Shown here piece after piece: positions 51,138 through 60,509 of a stretch of DNA of 64,000 nt. The DNA is taken from the NCBI RefSeq assembly GCF_001746415.1, contig NZ_MEHJ01000001.1, positions 2,109,001-2,173,000 of the forward strand, written 5' to 3'. Source of the stretch: Streptomyces agglomeratus. Lineage in GTDB: Bacteria > Actinomycetota > Actinomycetes > Streptomycetales > Streptomycetaceae. Numbering within the stretch: the stretch's first letter is position 1; each line of letters begins with the position of its first letter. Below the pieces are notes generated by a model that had not been told where the DNA came from, did not search any database, and saw only the letters and a program-made list of their open reading frames with translations. The position numbers were made by a program, and so were the translations under genes.

Positions 51138-53189
51138 TCAGCGCTTTCCGCCGCTGTTCTCCTTCGGGCGGCGGTCCACCGGACCGCGCCGTACCGCACC
51201 GGGCGCGTGCCACTCCTGGCGCTTCTTCGCCCGCTCCTTGGCGAGCTCGGAGGACTGGAGCTGGTACGGCACCGAGGTGACCATCACACCCGGCGTGAAC
51301 AGCAGTCGGCCCTTGAGCCGCAGCGCGCTCTGGTTGTGCAGCAGGTGCTCGTACCAGTGGCCGACCACGTACTCCGGGATGTAGACGCTGATCGCGTCCC
51401 GCGGGCTCTCGCGCCGCAGGCCCTTCACGTAGTCGATGATCGGCCGCGTGATCTCGCGGTACGGCGAGTCGAGGATCTTCAGCGGCACATTGATACCGCG
51501 CCGCTCCCACTCCTCCCTGAGCGCCTTCGTCTCGGCCGGGTCGACGCTGATGCTGAGCGCCTCCAGCTTGTCGGAGCGCGTCAGCTTGGCGAAGGCGAGG
51601 GCCCGCAGCGTCGGCTTGTGGACCTTGGAGACCAGGACGATGGAGTGCACGCGGGACGGGCGGACGCTGTCGTCGGAGGGGCCCTCGTCGGCGGCGATCT
51701 CCTCGGCGACCCGGTCGTAGTGCTTACGGATCGCGCTCATCGTGCCGTAGAAGATCACCATGCCGAGCAGCGCGACCCACGCGCCGTGCGTGAACTTGGT
51801 GGCCAGTACGACGACGAGCACCAGGCCGGTGAAGAAGGCGCCGAAGGTGTTGATCGCCCGCGAGCGGACCATGCGGCGGCGCGCGGCCGGGTCCTTCTCG
51901 GTCCGCAGGTGACGGTTCCAGTGCCGCACCATGCCGATCTGGCTGAGCGTGAAGGAGACGAAGACGCCGACGATGTAGAGCTGGATCAGCTTGGTCGAGT
52001 CGGCCCCGTAGATCCACACGAGCAGGATGGCCGCGCCCGCGAGCAGCACGATGCCGTTGGAGAAGGCGAGGCGGTCGCCGCGGGTGTGCAGCTGGCGCGG
52101 CAGGTAGCGGTCCTGCGCGAGGATCGAGCCGAGCAGCGGGAAGCCGTTGTACGCCGTGTTCGCGGCCAGGAAGAGAACGAGCGCGGTGGCGGCGGCGAGC
52201 AGGACGAAGAAGAACGTGCCGTCACCGAAGACGGCGGCCGCGACCTGCGAGATCACCGGGTCCTGTACGTAACCGGAGCCGACGGCCACGCCGTTGTCGA
52301 GCAGGTCCTTCGCCGGGTTCTCGGCCATCTTCACGTCGGTGGCCATGGCGAGTCCGATGATGCCGCAGAACATCGTGACGGCCAGGGCGCCCATCAGGGC
52401 GAGCGTCGAGGCGGCGTTCTTGCTCTTGGGCTTGCGGAAGGCGGGCACACCGTTGCTGATCGCCTCGACGCCGGTGAGCGCCGCACACCCGGAGGAGAAG
52501 GCACGCAGCAGCAGGAAGACCAGGGCGAAGCCGGCCAGTCCCTGGTGCTCGGGCTTGATCTCGAAGTCGGAGGTCGGTGCGTGCATCGTGTCGCCCACGA
52601 CGAGGGAACGGTAGGCACCGTAGGCGATCATGATGAAGACGCCTGCGACGAATACGTACGTCGGGATCGCGAAGAGCTTGCCCGACTCCTTCACACCGCG
52701 CAGGTTCATGAGGGTCAGCAGCACGATGATGCCGATCGCGCAGAGCACCTTGTGCTCGACGACGAAGGGGATGGCCGAACCGAGGTTCTCCACGCCCGAG
52801 GAGATCGACACGGCGACCGTGAGGACGTAGTCGACGAGCAGGGCGCTGGCGACCGTGAGTCCGGCCTTGGGGCCGAGGTTGGTGTTGGCGACCTCGTAGT
52901 CGCCGCCACCGCTCGGGTAGGCGTGCACGTTCTGGCGGTACGAGGCCACCACGGTGAACATCAGCACCACGACGGCGACGGCGATCCAGGGGCTGAAGTG
53001 GTACGCCGACACACCCGCGATGGAGAGCACCAGGAGGACTTCGCCCGGTGCGTACGCCACGGAGGAGAGCGGGTCGGAAGCGAAGACGGGAAGTGCGATG
53101 CGCTTGGGGAGGAGCGTTTCTCCCAGCTTGTCGCTGCGCAGCGCCCGGCCGATCAGGATCCGTTTGGGCACGTCGGTCAGTTTGGACAC
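51138..53189 (-). CDS. APC-superfamily permease, KimA-like potassium importer
   Basis: About 683 residues with 12 or so membrane segments, then a 170-residue cytosolic domain. The N-terminus (LGETLLPKRIALPVFASD, SSVAYAPGEVLLVLSIAG) and the motif YPSGGGDYEVA fit the APC group that includes the potassium importer KimA of Bacillus subtilis. The C-terminal region (SIVLVSKVHKPTLRALAFAK) resembles a universal-stress-like domain, which in KimA binds c-di-AMP. Many genomes call it only amino acid permease. Its place among TrkA and Kdp genes supports potassium transport. GTG 53189 chosen, where homology begins; the ribosome site is weak. Confidence 0.8.
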   Translation of the reverse strand: MSKLTDVPKRILIGRALRSDKLGETLLPKRIALPVFASDPLSSVAYAPGEVLLVLSIAGVSAYHFSPWIAVAVVVLMFTVVASYRQNVHAYPSGGGDYEVANTNLGPKAGLTVASALLVDYVLTVAVSISSGVENLGSAIPFVVEHKVLCAIGIIVLLTLMNLRGVKESGKLFAIPTYVFVAGVFIMIAYGAYRSLVVGDTMHAPTSDFEIKPEHQGLAGFALVFLLLRAFSSGCAALTGVEAISNGVPAFRKPKSKNAASTLALMGALAVTMFCGIIGLAMATDVKMAENPAKDLLDNGVAVGSGYVQDPVISQVAAAVFGDGTFFFVLLAAATALVLFLAANTAYNGFPLLGSILAQDRYLPRQLHTRGDRLAFSNGIVLLAGAAILLVWIYGADSTKLIQLYIVGVFVSFTLSQIGMVRHWNRHLRTEKDPAARRRMVRSRAINTFGAFFTGLVLVVVLATKFTHGAWVALLGMVIFYGTMSAIRKHYDRVAEEIAADEGPSDDSVRPSRVHSIVLVSKVHKPTLRALAFAKLTRSDKLEALSISVDPAETKALREEWERRGINVPLKILDSPYREITRPIIDYVKGLRRESPRDAISVYIPEYVVGHWYEHLLHNQSALRLKGRLLFTPGVMVTSVPYQLQSSELAKERAKKRQEWHAPGAVRRGPVDRRPKENSGGKR

Positions 53190-53426
53190 GCAGAGGATCG
53201 TAAGCGTTCGAAAAGGACACCGCCCACCCACCACCCCCCTGAGCGGTGGAAACTTCCATATCTGCCACACTCTCCCCGCCTCCCCCACGTCTCGGAGCGC
53301 CTGAAGGGGCCCGGACCGGGGGCGCGTCAGCGCGTCGGCCCTGATTGACCCCGGAGATGCCCGACGTGATCGATGGCGCGTTCGGAGTTGCCGCTACGGT
53401 GGACGAAGACAGGGGCGAGGCAGGAC

Positions 53427-53442
53427 CGGGCACGAGTGCCCG
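53427..53442 (+). other. Hairpin in the trkA leader
   Basis: CGGGCAC-GA-GTGCCCG, about 90 bp upstream of the first TrkA start, followed directly by a second short inverted repeat (CTTCCC..GGGAAG). The leader may be structured. I see no clear match to the c-di-AMP riboswitch consensus. Confidence 0.35.
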
Positions 53443-53530
53443 TGCTTCCCCCGGTGAGCCGGGAAGGAAGACGTGAGCAGGGTGTTTGTGCAGGTCAGTG
53501 GGGCGACCAGGAGTGCGGGGTAACGGGACG

Positions 53531-54202
53531 ATGCACGTCGTCATCATGGGCTGCGGGCGAGTGGGAGCCGCTCTCGCGCAGAACTTGGAGCAACAGGGGC
53601 ACACGGTCGCGGTCATCGACCGGGACCCCACGGCCTTCCGCCGCCTGGGATCCGGTTTCGGTGGCCGCAGGGTCACCGGCGTCGGCTTCGACCAGGACAC
53701 CCTCCGCGAGGCGGGCATCGAGGACGCCGGCGCCTTCGCGGCGGTGAGCAGCGGCGACAACTCCAACATCATCGCGGCCCGGGTGGCGCGCGAGATGTTC
53801 GCCATCGAGAACGTCGCGGCGCGTATCTACGACCCGCGCCGCGCCGAGGTCTACCAGCGCCTGGGCATCCCCACCGTCGCCACGGTGCGCTGGACGGCCG
53901 ACCAGATGATGCGCCGGCTGCTGCCGTCGGGCGCCGAGCCCCTGTGGCGCGACCCGAGCGGCGGTGTGCAGCTCGCCGAGGTGCACACGTCCCCCGCCTG
54001 GATCGGCCACAAGATCAGCCGGCTCCAGGAGGAGACGGGCGTACGCGTCGCCTTCCTCACCCGGCTGGGCGAGGCGGTACTGCCGACTTCGCAGACCGTG
54101 CTCCAGGAGGGCGACCTCGTCCACGTGATGATGCGTACGGAAGAGATCGCGAAGGTCGAGGCGGCCTGTTCGCAGGGTCCCGAGGAGGGCGGTCACGCAT
54201 GA
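53531..54202 (+). CDS. trkA: TrkA-family potassium uptake regulator (first of pair)
   Basis: A 223-residue RCK protein. The Rossmann motif MGCGRVGAALAQNLEQQGH binds NAD(H) or nucleotides, and the acidic end of the second strand (VAVIDRD) is present. A C-terminal TrkA_C region follows (VQLAEVHTSPAWIGHKIS, LVHVMMRTEE). RCK proteins gate or regulate potassium transporters. It overlaps the second TrkA gene by 4 bp (ATGA), so the two probably form a hetero-oligomer like CeoB/CeoC. Divergent from the KimA-like gene. Confidence 0.88.
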   Translation: MHVVIMGCGRVGAALAQNLEQQGHTVAVIDRDPTAFRRLGSGFGGRRVTGVGFDQDTLREAGIEDAGAFAAVSSGDNSNIIAARVAREMFAIENVAARIYDPRRAEVYQRLGIPTVATVRWTADQMMRRLLPSGAEPLWRDPSGGVQLAEVHTSPAWIGHKISRLQEETGVRVAFLTRLGEAVLPTSQTVLQEGDLVHVMMRTEEIAKVEAACSQGPEEGGHA

Positions 54203-54876
54203 GGGTCGCTATTGCCGGAGCGGGCGCGGTGGGACGTTCCATCGCCGGCGAACTGCTGGAGAACGGCCACGAGGTCCTGCTCATCGACAAGGCGCCGACC
54301 GCCATCTCGGTGGAGCGCGTACCGCTCGCCGAGTGGCTGCTGGCGGACGCCTGCGAGATCACCTCGCTCGACGAGGCCGCGCTCCAGCGCTGCAACGTGG
54401 TGATCGCGGCGACCGGTGACGACAAGGTCAACCTGGTCGTCTCGCTGCTCGCCAAGACGGAGTACGGCGTGCCGCGGGTCGTGGCCCGCGTCAACAACCC
54501 CAAGAACGAGTGGCTGTTCACCGAGGCCTGGGGCGTCGATGTCGCGGTCTCCACACCGCGTCTGATGTCGGCGCTGGTCGAGGAGGCGGTGAGCGTCGGC
54601 GATCTCGTACGGCTGCTCCGCTTCAGCCACGGCGACGCCAACCTCGTGGAGCTGACGCTGCCGCCCGAGTCGGCGCTGGCCGGCACGCAGGTCGGGGACG
54701 TCGACTGGCCGGAGGACACCTCGCTGGTGACCATCATCCGCGGTACGCGCGTTCTGACGCCGAGCCAGGAGGAGACCCTGGAGGCGGGCGACGAGTTGCT
54801 GTTCGTGGCGGCGCAGGCGCGCGAGGAGCAGCTGGAGGACCTGCTGTCGGTGCGCAAGGAAGACGCGGCGAGCTGA
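54199..54876 (+). CDS. trkA: TrkA-family potassium uptake regulator (second of pair)
   Basis: A 225-residue RCK protein beginning MRVAIAGAGAVGRSIAGELL. It has the acidic strand end VLLIDKA, AATGDDKVNLVVSLLAK, VARVNNPKNEWLF and a TrkA_C domain ending DELLFVAAQ. Coupled to the first TrkA gene by a 4-bp overlap. No channel or TrkH gene is adjacent; the nearest transporter is the divergent KimA-like permease, a possible partner. A strong hairpin follows. Confidence 0.88.
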   Translation: MRVAIAGAGAVGRSIAGELLENGHEVLLIDKAPTAISVERVPLAEWLLADACEITSLDEAALQRCNVVIAATGDDKVNLVVSLLAKTEYGVPRVVARVNNPKNEWLFTEAWGVDVAVSTPRLMSALVEEAVSVGDLVRLLRFSHGDANLVELTLPPESALAGTQVGDVDWPEDTSLVTIIRGTRVLTPSQEETLEAGDELLFVAAQAREEQLEDLLSVRKEDAAS

Positions 54877-54897
54877 CGGCGGTACGTACGGCGAATG

Positions 54898-54942
54898 CGT
54901 GGGCGGGGCCCGGAACCGGGATGGTTCCGGGCCCCGCCCACG
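54898..54942. terminator. 20-bp stem bidirectional terminator
   Basis: CGTGGGCGGGGCCCGGAACC pairs perfectly with its reverse complement around GGGAT. It sits between the convergent trkA and DUF3159 genes and is flanked on both sides by GTACGTAC. Confidence 0.8.
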
Positions 54943-54955
54943 TACGTACGGGAGG

Positions 54956-55714
54956 TCAGACCTCGCGCTGTGCCGCCGCCGCGGCCGCCTTGCGCTCCTT
55001 CTCGGCCTTCTCCTGCGCCTCCATCTCGGCGAACACGTCGATGGGCGGCGGAGCCTTCGCGAGGAAGACCCACGTCAGGTAGACGGCGAGCAGGAACGGC
55101 GGGATCTTGAGCGCGACCAGCACCCAGCCGAGCTGCGTCGTGTCGGCCCACCAGTACAGCGGGAAGAGGATCGCGCACTTGCCGAGCAGGATCAGGCCCC
55201 AGGCCCAGCTCGCCTTCGCGTACGCCTTCTTGCGTCCGGGGTTGCGCGTCCGCCAGGAGAGGTTCTCCTTGAAGATCGGGCCGAGGATCAGGCCGATCAG
55301 CGGGACGCCCGCGAGCGTGGTCAGGATGTACGCGAGGGCGAGACCCAGCGTGTAGATCATGCCCGGCAGGTAGAAGTCCTTGGCGTTGCCGGTCATCATC
55401 GCGAAGACGACACCGAAGGCGACCCCGAAGACGCCGCTGAAGGCGTGCTTGACGGTGTCCCGGCGGATCAGCCGTACGGCGACGAGCAGCAGGGACACCG
55501 CGAGCGCGGCGATGGCCGAGACGTGCAGGTCCTTGTTGATCGTGAAGATCGTCACGAACAGCAGGCCGGGAAGCACGGTCTCCACCATGCCCCGCAGGCC
55601 GCCGAAGGCCTCGAACAGCGCGGCCTCCGTCACGGCCTTCGCGTCGTGGGCGCTGCCCGCCGCGGTCTGTTCGCTGTCGTGATCCGTCGCGGTCGGCTTG
55701 TCGAGAGACGTCAC
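54956..55714 (-). CDS. DUF3159 membrane protein
   Basis: A 252-residue protein with a hydrophilic N-terminus (about 35 residues), then about six membrane segments (LLFVTIFTINKDLHVSAIAA, VFGVAFGVVFAMMTGN, LILGPIFKE) and a charged Ala/Lys/Glu tail. The pattern is that of actinobacterial DUF3159 proteins, whose function is unknown. It is 3 bp downstream of the OB-fold gene and probably co-expressed with it. Confidence 0.85.
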   Translation of the reverse strand: MTSLDKPTATDHDSEQTAAGSAHDAKAVTEAALFEAFGGLRGMVETVLPGLLFVTIFTINKDLHVSAIAALAVSLLLVAVRLIRRDTVKHAFSGVFGVAFGVVFAMMTGNAKDFYLPGMIYTLGLALAYILTTLAGVPLIGLILGPIFKENLSWRTRNPGRKKAYAKASWAWGLILLGKCAILFPLYWWADTTQLGWVLVALKIPPFLLAVYLTWVFLAKAPPPIDVFAEMEAQEKAEKERKAAAAAAQREV

Positions 55715-55717
55715 CGG

Positions 55718-56116
55718 CTACTCCTGTCCGAGCGGTCGGAGCTCGTATTTGGGATTGAAAAGCACCCGGCGGCCGTGGCTCATGGAGATCCGGCCCGAGG
55801 CGATGAGCCTGCGGCCCGGTTCTATGCCCACGATGGAACGGCGGCCGAGCCACACGACGTCCAGGGGTGCGGTGCCGTCGAACAGCTCCGCCTCCAGGGC
55901 GGGTACACCGGCCCGCGGACGCAGGGTGACCGTGCGCAACGTACCAGTCACCTTCACCACCTGGCGGTCGTCACAGTCGCAGATGCGTGAGCACCCCGCG
56001 GCCTGGGTGTCTTCTTGCAGCTCCGCGGAGTGCAGGTCCTCCTGGGAGGTGGACAGCCGGTCGAGCATCCGGCGGAACCGGCCGGCGGGCTTCTCCGAAC
56101 GTGGTACGGCACTCAT
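55718..56116 (-). CDS. OB-fold nucleic-acid-binding protein
   Basis: A 132-residue protein. The beta-rich part VVKVTGTLRTVTLRPRAG, LEAELFDGTAPLDVVWLGR and GRRLIASGRISM fits an OB-fold of the RecG/RecJ wedge type, which binds single-stranded nucleic acid. Two Cys (CSRICDCDD) precede it. It is usually found before the DUF3159 gene in Streptomyces. Function unknown beyond the fold. Confidence 0.8.
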   Translation of the reverse strand: MSAVPRSEKPAGRFRRMLDRLSTSQEDLHSAELQEDTQAAGCSRICDCDDRQVVKVTGTLRTVTLRPRAGVPALEAELFDGTAPLDVVWLGRRSIVGIEPGRRLIASGRISMSHGRRVLFNPKYELRPLGQE

Positions 56117-56146
56117 ACACGAAGCCTACCGGGGAGCGGGCCCGCG

Positions 56147-56177
56147 CGGATCACCCCGCGTCGCACGGGGTGATCCG
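56147..56177 (-). terminator. 12-bp stem hairpin after kdpE
   Basis: CGGATCACCCCG pairs with CGGGGTGATCCG around CGTCGCA, about 95 bp past the kdpE stop and just upstream of the OB-fold gene. A C-rich run with CTCTGCCCGG repeats lies between it and kdpE. Confidence 0.6.
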
Positions 56178-56270
56178 GGCGGCGCGACCGCTCTGCCCGG
56201 TCCCCCCTTGGCCCTCTGCCCGGTCCCCGCTGCCCCTCTGCCCGGCCGCCGCCCCTCTGCCGCGTCGCCG

Positions 56271-56954
56271 CTACCGCTCGAAGCGGTACCCCATGCCGGG
56301 CTCGGTGACGAAGTGCCTGGGGTGCGAGGGATCCGCCTCCAGCTTGCGGCGCAGCTGCGCCATGTAGACCCGCAGGTAGTTGGTCTCGGTGCCGTACGAC
56401 GGGCCCCAGACCTCCTGGAGGAGCTGCTTCTGGCTGACCAGGCGGCCCGTGTTCCGTACGAGCACCTCCAGGAGGTGCCATTCCGTGGGCGTCAGCCGTA
56501 CGTCCCTGCCGTCGCGGTGCACCTTCTTCGCCGCCAGGTCGACGGTGAAGTCCCCCGCGTCGACGAGCACGTCGTCCTCGGCGGAGCCGGCCGGCTCCGC
56601 CCTGCGCACCGCCGCGCGGAGCCTGGCCAGCAGCTCGTCCATGCCGAAGGGCTTGGTGACGTAGTCGTCCGCGCCCGCGTCCAGCGCCTCGACCTTCTCG
56701 TCGGAGGTGTGGCGGGCGGAGAGCACCAGTATCGGTACGCGGGTCCAGCCGCGCAGGCCCTTGATCACCTCCACGCCGTCCATGTCGGGCAGCCCGAGGT
56801 CCAGGACGACCACGTCGGGGTGGCGGGCGGCGGCGAGCCGGAGCGCGGTGGCGCCGTCGGGGGCGGCGTCCACGTCGTACTTGCGCGCCTTCAGGTTGAT
56901 CACGAGGGCGCGTACGATCTGCGGCTCGTCGTCGACCACGAGCACCCGGGTCAT
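56271..56954 (-). CDS. kdpE: KdpE-type response regulator
   Basis: A 227-residue OmpR-family regulator. The receiver has the acidic pair in VLVVDDEP, phosphorylation Asp in VVLDLGLPDMDGVEV and Lys in YVTKPFGMDEL. The winged helix (LTPTEWHLLEVLVRN, ETNYLRVYMAQLRRKLE, GMGYRFER) is complete. It activates kdp transcription at low potassium. ATG 56954 follows AAAGGCAGG. It lies 68 bp behind kdpD on the same strand, at the end of the kdp gene series. Confidence 0.93.
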   Translation of the reverse strand: MTRVLVVDDEPQIVRALVINLKARKYDVDAAPDGATALRLAAARHPDVVVLDLGLPDMDGVEVIKGLRGWTRVPILVLSARHTSDEKVEALDAGADDYVTKPFGMDELLARLRAAVRRAEPAGSAEDDVLVDAGDFTVDLAAKKVHRDGRDVRLTPTEWHLLEVLVRNTGRLVSQKQLLQEVWGPSYGTETNYLRVYMAQLRRKLEADPSHPRHFVTEPGMGYRFER

Positions 56955-57022
56955 GGAGTGCCTGCCTTTCTGCGGGGGGTGCGGAACTCCGCTGATCTGC
57001 GGAACGGGAGGGCGGTGCGGGC

Positions 57023-59566
57023 TCACGAGGCGACCCGGGCGGGCGGTTCCCGGCGTACCGCCTTGTGGCCGGGGGCCGCCTTGAGGGTGAGGACCATGGT
57101 CATGCCGCCCCCCGGGGTGTCCTCGGCGGTCAGGGTGCCGCCCATGGACTCGGCGAAACCGCGGGCGACGGCGAGGCCGAGGCCCACCCCGGCGCCGCGC
57201 GGGGCGTCGCCGTAGCGCTGGAACGGTTCGAAGATCCGGTCCTTCGCGTCGTCCGGGACGCCGGGTCCGCTGTCCGCCACGCGCAGCTCGACGCGGTCGC
57301 CGAGCGCGCTGGCGGCAACGGAGACGGGGGCGTCACCGGGGCTGTACTTGACGGCGTTCTCGACGATGTTGGCGACGGCGCGCTCCAGCAGCCCCCGGTC
57401 GACGGCCACCATCGGCAGGGTCTCGGGAATGTCGAGGCCGACGCTCCCGTCGGGTACGCCGACGAGCGCCATCGGGACGACCTCGTCGAGGCCGGTCTCG
57501 CGGATCAGCGGGGTGACGGTGCCGGTCTGGAGCCTGGACATGTCGAGGAGGTTGCCGACGAGGTGGTCGAGGCGGTCGGCGCCGTCCTCGATGCCCGCGA
57601 GCAGTTCGGCCTCGTCGGCGTCCGACCAGGCGACGTCGTCGGAGCGCAGGGAGGAGACGGCCGCCTTGATGGCGGCCAGTGGCGTGCGCAGGTCGTGGCT
57701 GACGGCGGCGAGCAGGGCGGTACGGATGCGGTTGCCCTCGGCCAGCTTGCGCGCCCCCTCGGCCTCCCCCACCAGGCGCTGTCTGTCCAGTACGACGGCC
57801 GCCTGGGCGGCGAAGGCGCCGAGCACCCGGCGGTCCTCGGCGGGCAGGACACGGCCCGAGAGCGCGAGCGCCATGTGGTCGCCGACCGGCATGTCGGCGT
57901 CGGCGTCCTCGGGGCGGGCGACGGGCCGGGGGCCGACGCTGCCCGCGCAGGTCCAGGGCTCGACGTCGCTCGCGCGCTCCAGCAGCGCCACGGACTCCAT
58001 CGCGAAGGTCTCGCGGACCCGCTCCAGCAGGGCGTCCAGAGCCGTCTCGCCGCGCAGGACGCTGCCGGCCAGGAACGAGAGGATCTCGGACTCGGCCCGT
58101 AGCCGGGCGGCCTGGTGGGTGCGGCGGGCGGCCAGGTCGACGACGGAGGCGACCGAGACGGCCACCGCGAAGAAGATCACGATGGCGACGATGTTCTTCG
58201 GGTCGTTGATCGTCAGGGTCTGGGTGGGCGGCGTGAAGTAGAAGTTCAGCAGGAGCGAGCCGACGGCCGCCGAGGCGAGCGCGGGCAGCAGCCCGCCGAG
58301 GAGGGCCGCGAGCACGGTCAGGAAGAGGAACAGCAGGACGTTGTTGGCGAGCCCCGGGCCGTGCTCCATGCTCGTGAGCAGCAGCGACAGCAGGACCGGA
58401 GCGGCGACGCCGACCAGCCAGCCGGAGACGATCCGGGCGCGTCCGAGGCGGGCGCCGCGGGCGACGGGCAGGCCCCGGCCCTTGGCGACGTGGTCGTGGG
58501 TGACGATGTGGACGTCCAGGTCGGGCCCGGAGTCGCGGGCGACGGTGGCGCCCACGCCCGGCCCGAAGACGTACTGCCAGGTCTTGCGGCGGCTGGAGCC
58601 GAGAACGATCTGGGTGGCGTTGACACCGCGCGCGAACTCCAGCAGCGCGCAGGACACGTCGTCGCCTATGACGTGGTGGAAGGTGCCGCCGAGATCCTCG
58701 ACGAGGGTGCGCTGTACGGCGAGTTCCTTGGGCGAGGCCGAGGTCAGGCCGTCGCTGCGGGCGATGTAGACGGCGAGGATCTCGCTGCCGGAGCCCTTGG
58801 CGGCCATCCGCGAGGCGCGGCGGATGAGCGTCCGCCCCTCGGGTCCGCCGGTGAGGCCGACGACGATGCGCTCGCGCGCCTGCCAGGTGGAGCGGATGTT
58901 GTGCTCGCCCCGGTACTGCTGGAGGTATTCGTCGACGCGGTCGGCGACCCACAGGAGCGCCAGCTCGCGCAGCGCCGTGAGGTTGCCGGGCCGGAAGTAG
59001 TGGGACAGGGCGGCGTCCAGCTTGTCCGGCTTGTAGATGTTGCCGTGGGCCATGCGGCGGCGCAGCGCCTGGGGCGACATGTCGACCAGCTCGATCTGGT
59101 CGGCGCGCCGTACGACCTCGTCGGGTACGGTCTCGCGCTGCCGTACGCCGGTTATGGACTCGACGACGTCGCCGAGGGACTCCAGGTGCTGGATGTTGAC
59201 CGTGGATATGACGTCGATGCCGGCCCGGAGCAGCTCTTCGACGTCCTGCCAGCGCTTCGCGTTGCGCGAGCCCGGGACGTTGGTGTGGGCGAGTTCGTCG
59301 ACGAGGGCGACGGCGGGGCGGCGTTCGAGGACCGCGTCGACGTCCATCTCGGTGAAGACGGCGGAGCGGTACTCGATCGTGCGGCGCGCCACCTGCTCCA
59401 GGCCGTGCAGCATGACGTCGGTGCGCGGCCGGCCGTGGTGCTCGGCGAAGGCGACGACGCAGTCGGTGCCGCGCTCGACGCGCCGGTGGGCCTCGGAGAG
59501 CATGGCGTACGTCTTGCCGACACCGGGCGCCGCGCCCAGGTATATCCGAAGCTTGCCGCGTCCCAT
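57023..59566 (-). CDS. kdpD: KdpD sensor histidine kinase
   Basis: An 847-residue kinase. Order: KdpD ATP-binding domain (LGAAPGVGKTYAML), universal-stress-like domain (RIVVGLTGGPEGRTLIRRAS), four membrane segments around 400-500, a GAF-like region, the phospho-acceptor VSHDLRTPLAAIKA and the ATPase domain (NIVENAVKYSPG, DSGPGVP, GLGLAVARGF). It senses potassium or turgor and phosphorylates KdpE. ATG 59566 chosen at the start of the conserved domain; the codons before it lack homology. Confidence 0.94.
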   Translation of the reverse strand: MGRGKLRIYLGAAPGVGKTYAMLSEAHRRVERGTDCVVAFAEHHGRPRTDVMLHGLEQVARRTIEYRSAVFTEMDVDAVLERRPAVALVDELAHTNVPGSRNAKRWQDVEELLRAGIDVISTVNIQHLESLGDVVESITGVRQRETVPDEVVRRADQIELVDMSPQALRRRMAHGNIYKPDKLDAALSHYFRPGNLTALRELALLWVADRVDEYLQQYRGEHNIRSTWQARERIVVGLTGGPEGRTLIRRASRMAAKGSGSEILAVYIARSDGLTSASPKELAVQRTLVEDLGGTFHHVIGDDVSCALLEFARGVNATQIVLGSSRRKTWQYVFGPGVGATVARDSGPDLDVHIVTHDHVAKGRGLPVARGARLGRARIVSGWLVGVAAPVLLSLLLTSMEHGPGLANNVLLFLFLTVLAALLGGLLPALASAAVGSLLLNFYFTPPTQTLTINDPKNIVAIVIFFAVAVSVASVVDLAARRTHQAARLRAESEILSFLAGSVLRGETALDALLERVRETFAMESVALLERASDVEPWTCAGSVGPRPVARPEDADADMPVGDHMALALSGRVLPAEDRRVLGAFAAQAAVVLDRQRLVGEAEGARKLAEGNRIRTALLAAVSHDLRTPLAAIKAAVSSLRSDDVAWSDADEAELLAGIEDGADRLDHLVGNLLDMSRLQTGTVTPLIRETGLDEVVPMALVGVPDGSVGLDIPETLPMVAVDRGLLERAVANIVENAVKYSPGDAPVSVAASALGDRVELRVADSGPGVPDDAKDRIFEPFQRYGDAPRGAGVGLGLAVARGFAESMGGTLTAEDTPGGGMTMVLTLKAAPGHKAVRREPPARVAS

Positions 59567-59706
59567 GGCCCCATTGTCTTCCGGAAGTATGCCGCGCCCC
59601 GGTGGGGGCGACCCTGGTGAAGCTACAGCCCTGATTCCCGGCATAACGGACGGGGGGTGGGTTTCAGGTGGCTATTGACGCGACTCTGACGCCCGCCGGG
59701 CGCCGG

Positions 59707-60441
59707 TCAGACGTGCTCGACGAGATGGCCGTCGCCGAGTTCCAGGACCCGGTCGGCGAAGTCGAGGAGCTGGGCGTCGTGCGTGGCGACGAGCGCGGTC
59801 ACGCCTTGGCTCCGTACGACCGCGCGCAGCAGTTCCATCACGGCGAGGCCGGTCTCCGCGTCGAGCTGGCCGGTGGGCTCGTCCGCGATCAGCAGCGCCG
59901 GTTCGTTGGCGAGCGCGCGGGCGATGGCGACGCGCTGCTGCTGGCCGCCGGAGAGCTCGCCGGGGCGCTGCGCGGCCTGGTCGGCGAGGCCGACGAGGGC
60001 GAGCAGCAGCGCGACGCGCTCCTCGCGGACCTGGGGGTCGGTCCTGCGCAGCCTCATCGGTACGCCGACGTTCTCGGCGGCGCTGAGGATGGGGATCAGG
60101 CCGAAGGACTGGAAGATGAAACCGACACGGTCGCGGCGGAGTTCGAGCAGGCCCTTCTCGCCGAGGCCCGACAGCTCGGTGCCGTCGACGACGACGCTGC
60201 CCCGGTCCGCGGTGTCGAGGCCCCCGACCAGGTTGAGGAGGGTCGTCTTGCCCGAGCCGGACCTGCCCTTAAGCGCGACGAGCTCGCCGCGCGGGACCTT
60301 GAAGGAGACGCCGCGAAGGGCGTGGACGGCTGCCGCCCCGGTGCCGTACGAGCGGTGCAGATCCGTCACCTCGACCATGGGCCGCGTGCCCGCGTCCCCG
60401 GCCACGGCCGTGCCGGTACTGCCTCTGGTGCCCTCGTTCAT
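59707..60441 (-). CDS. LolD/MacB-type ABC ATPase without a permease partner
   Basis: A 244-residue ATPase with Walker A LKGRSGSGKTTLLNL, signature LSGGQQQRVAIARAL, Walker B LLIADEPTGQLD and H-loop VATHDAQ. It belongs to the group that works with FtsX/MacB-like permeases in lipoprotein or peptide export. No permease is encoded nearby; it sits between kdpC and kdpD on their strand, which is not a usual kdp arrangement. GGGGGAG precedes ATG 60441. A link to potassium is possible only by position. Confidence 0.88.
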   Translation of the reverse strand: MNEGTRGSTGTAVAGDAGTRPMVEVTDLHRSYGTGAAAVHALRGVSFKVPRGELVALKGRSGSGKTTLLNLVGGLDTADRGSVVVDGTELSGLGEKGLLELRRDRVGFIFQSFGLIPILSAAENVGVPMRLRRTDPQVREERVALLLALVGLADQAAQRPGELSGGQQQRVAIARALANEPALLIADEPTGQLDAETGLAVMELLRAVVRSQGVTALVATHDAQLLDFADRVLELGDGHLVEHV

Positions 60442-60509
60442 ACGTACTCCCCCGTACGGTCGTTCGGCCGGGCGTCAGTATGGTCACCGCGCGCCCGGCC
60501 CCGCAACGC

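Noticed and set aside
53190..53530. c-di-AMP riboswitch between the KimA-like and trkA genes
   Set aside because: Hairpins are present but the conserved core of the ydaO/yuaA class could not be found by eye.
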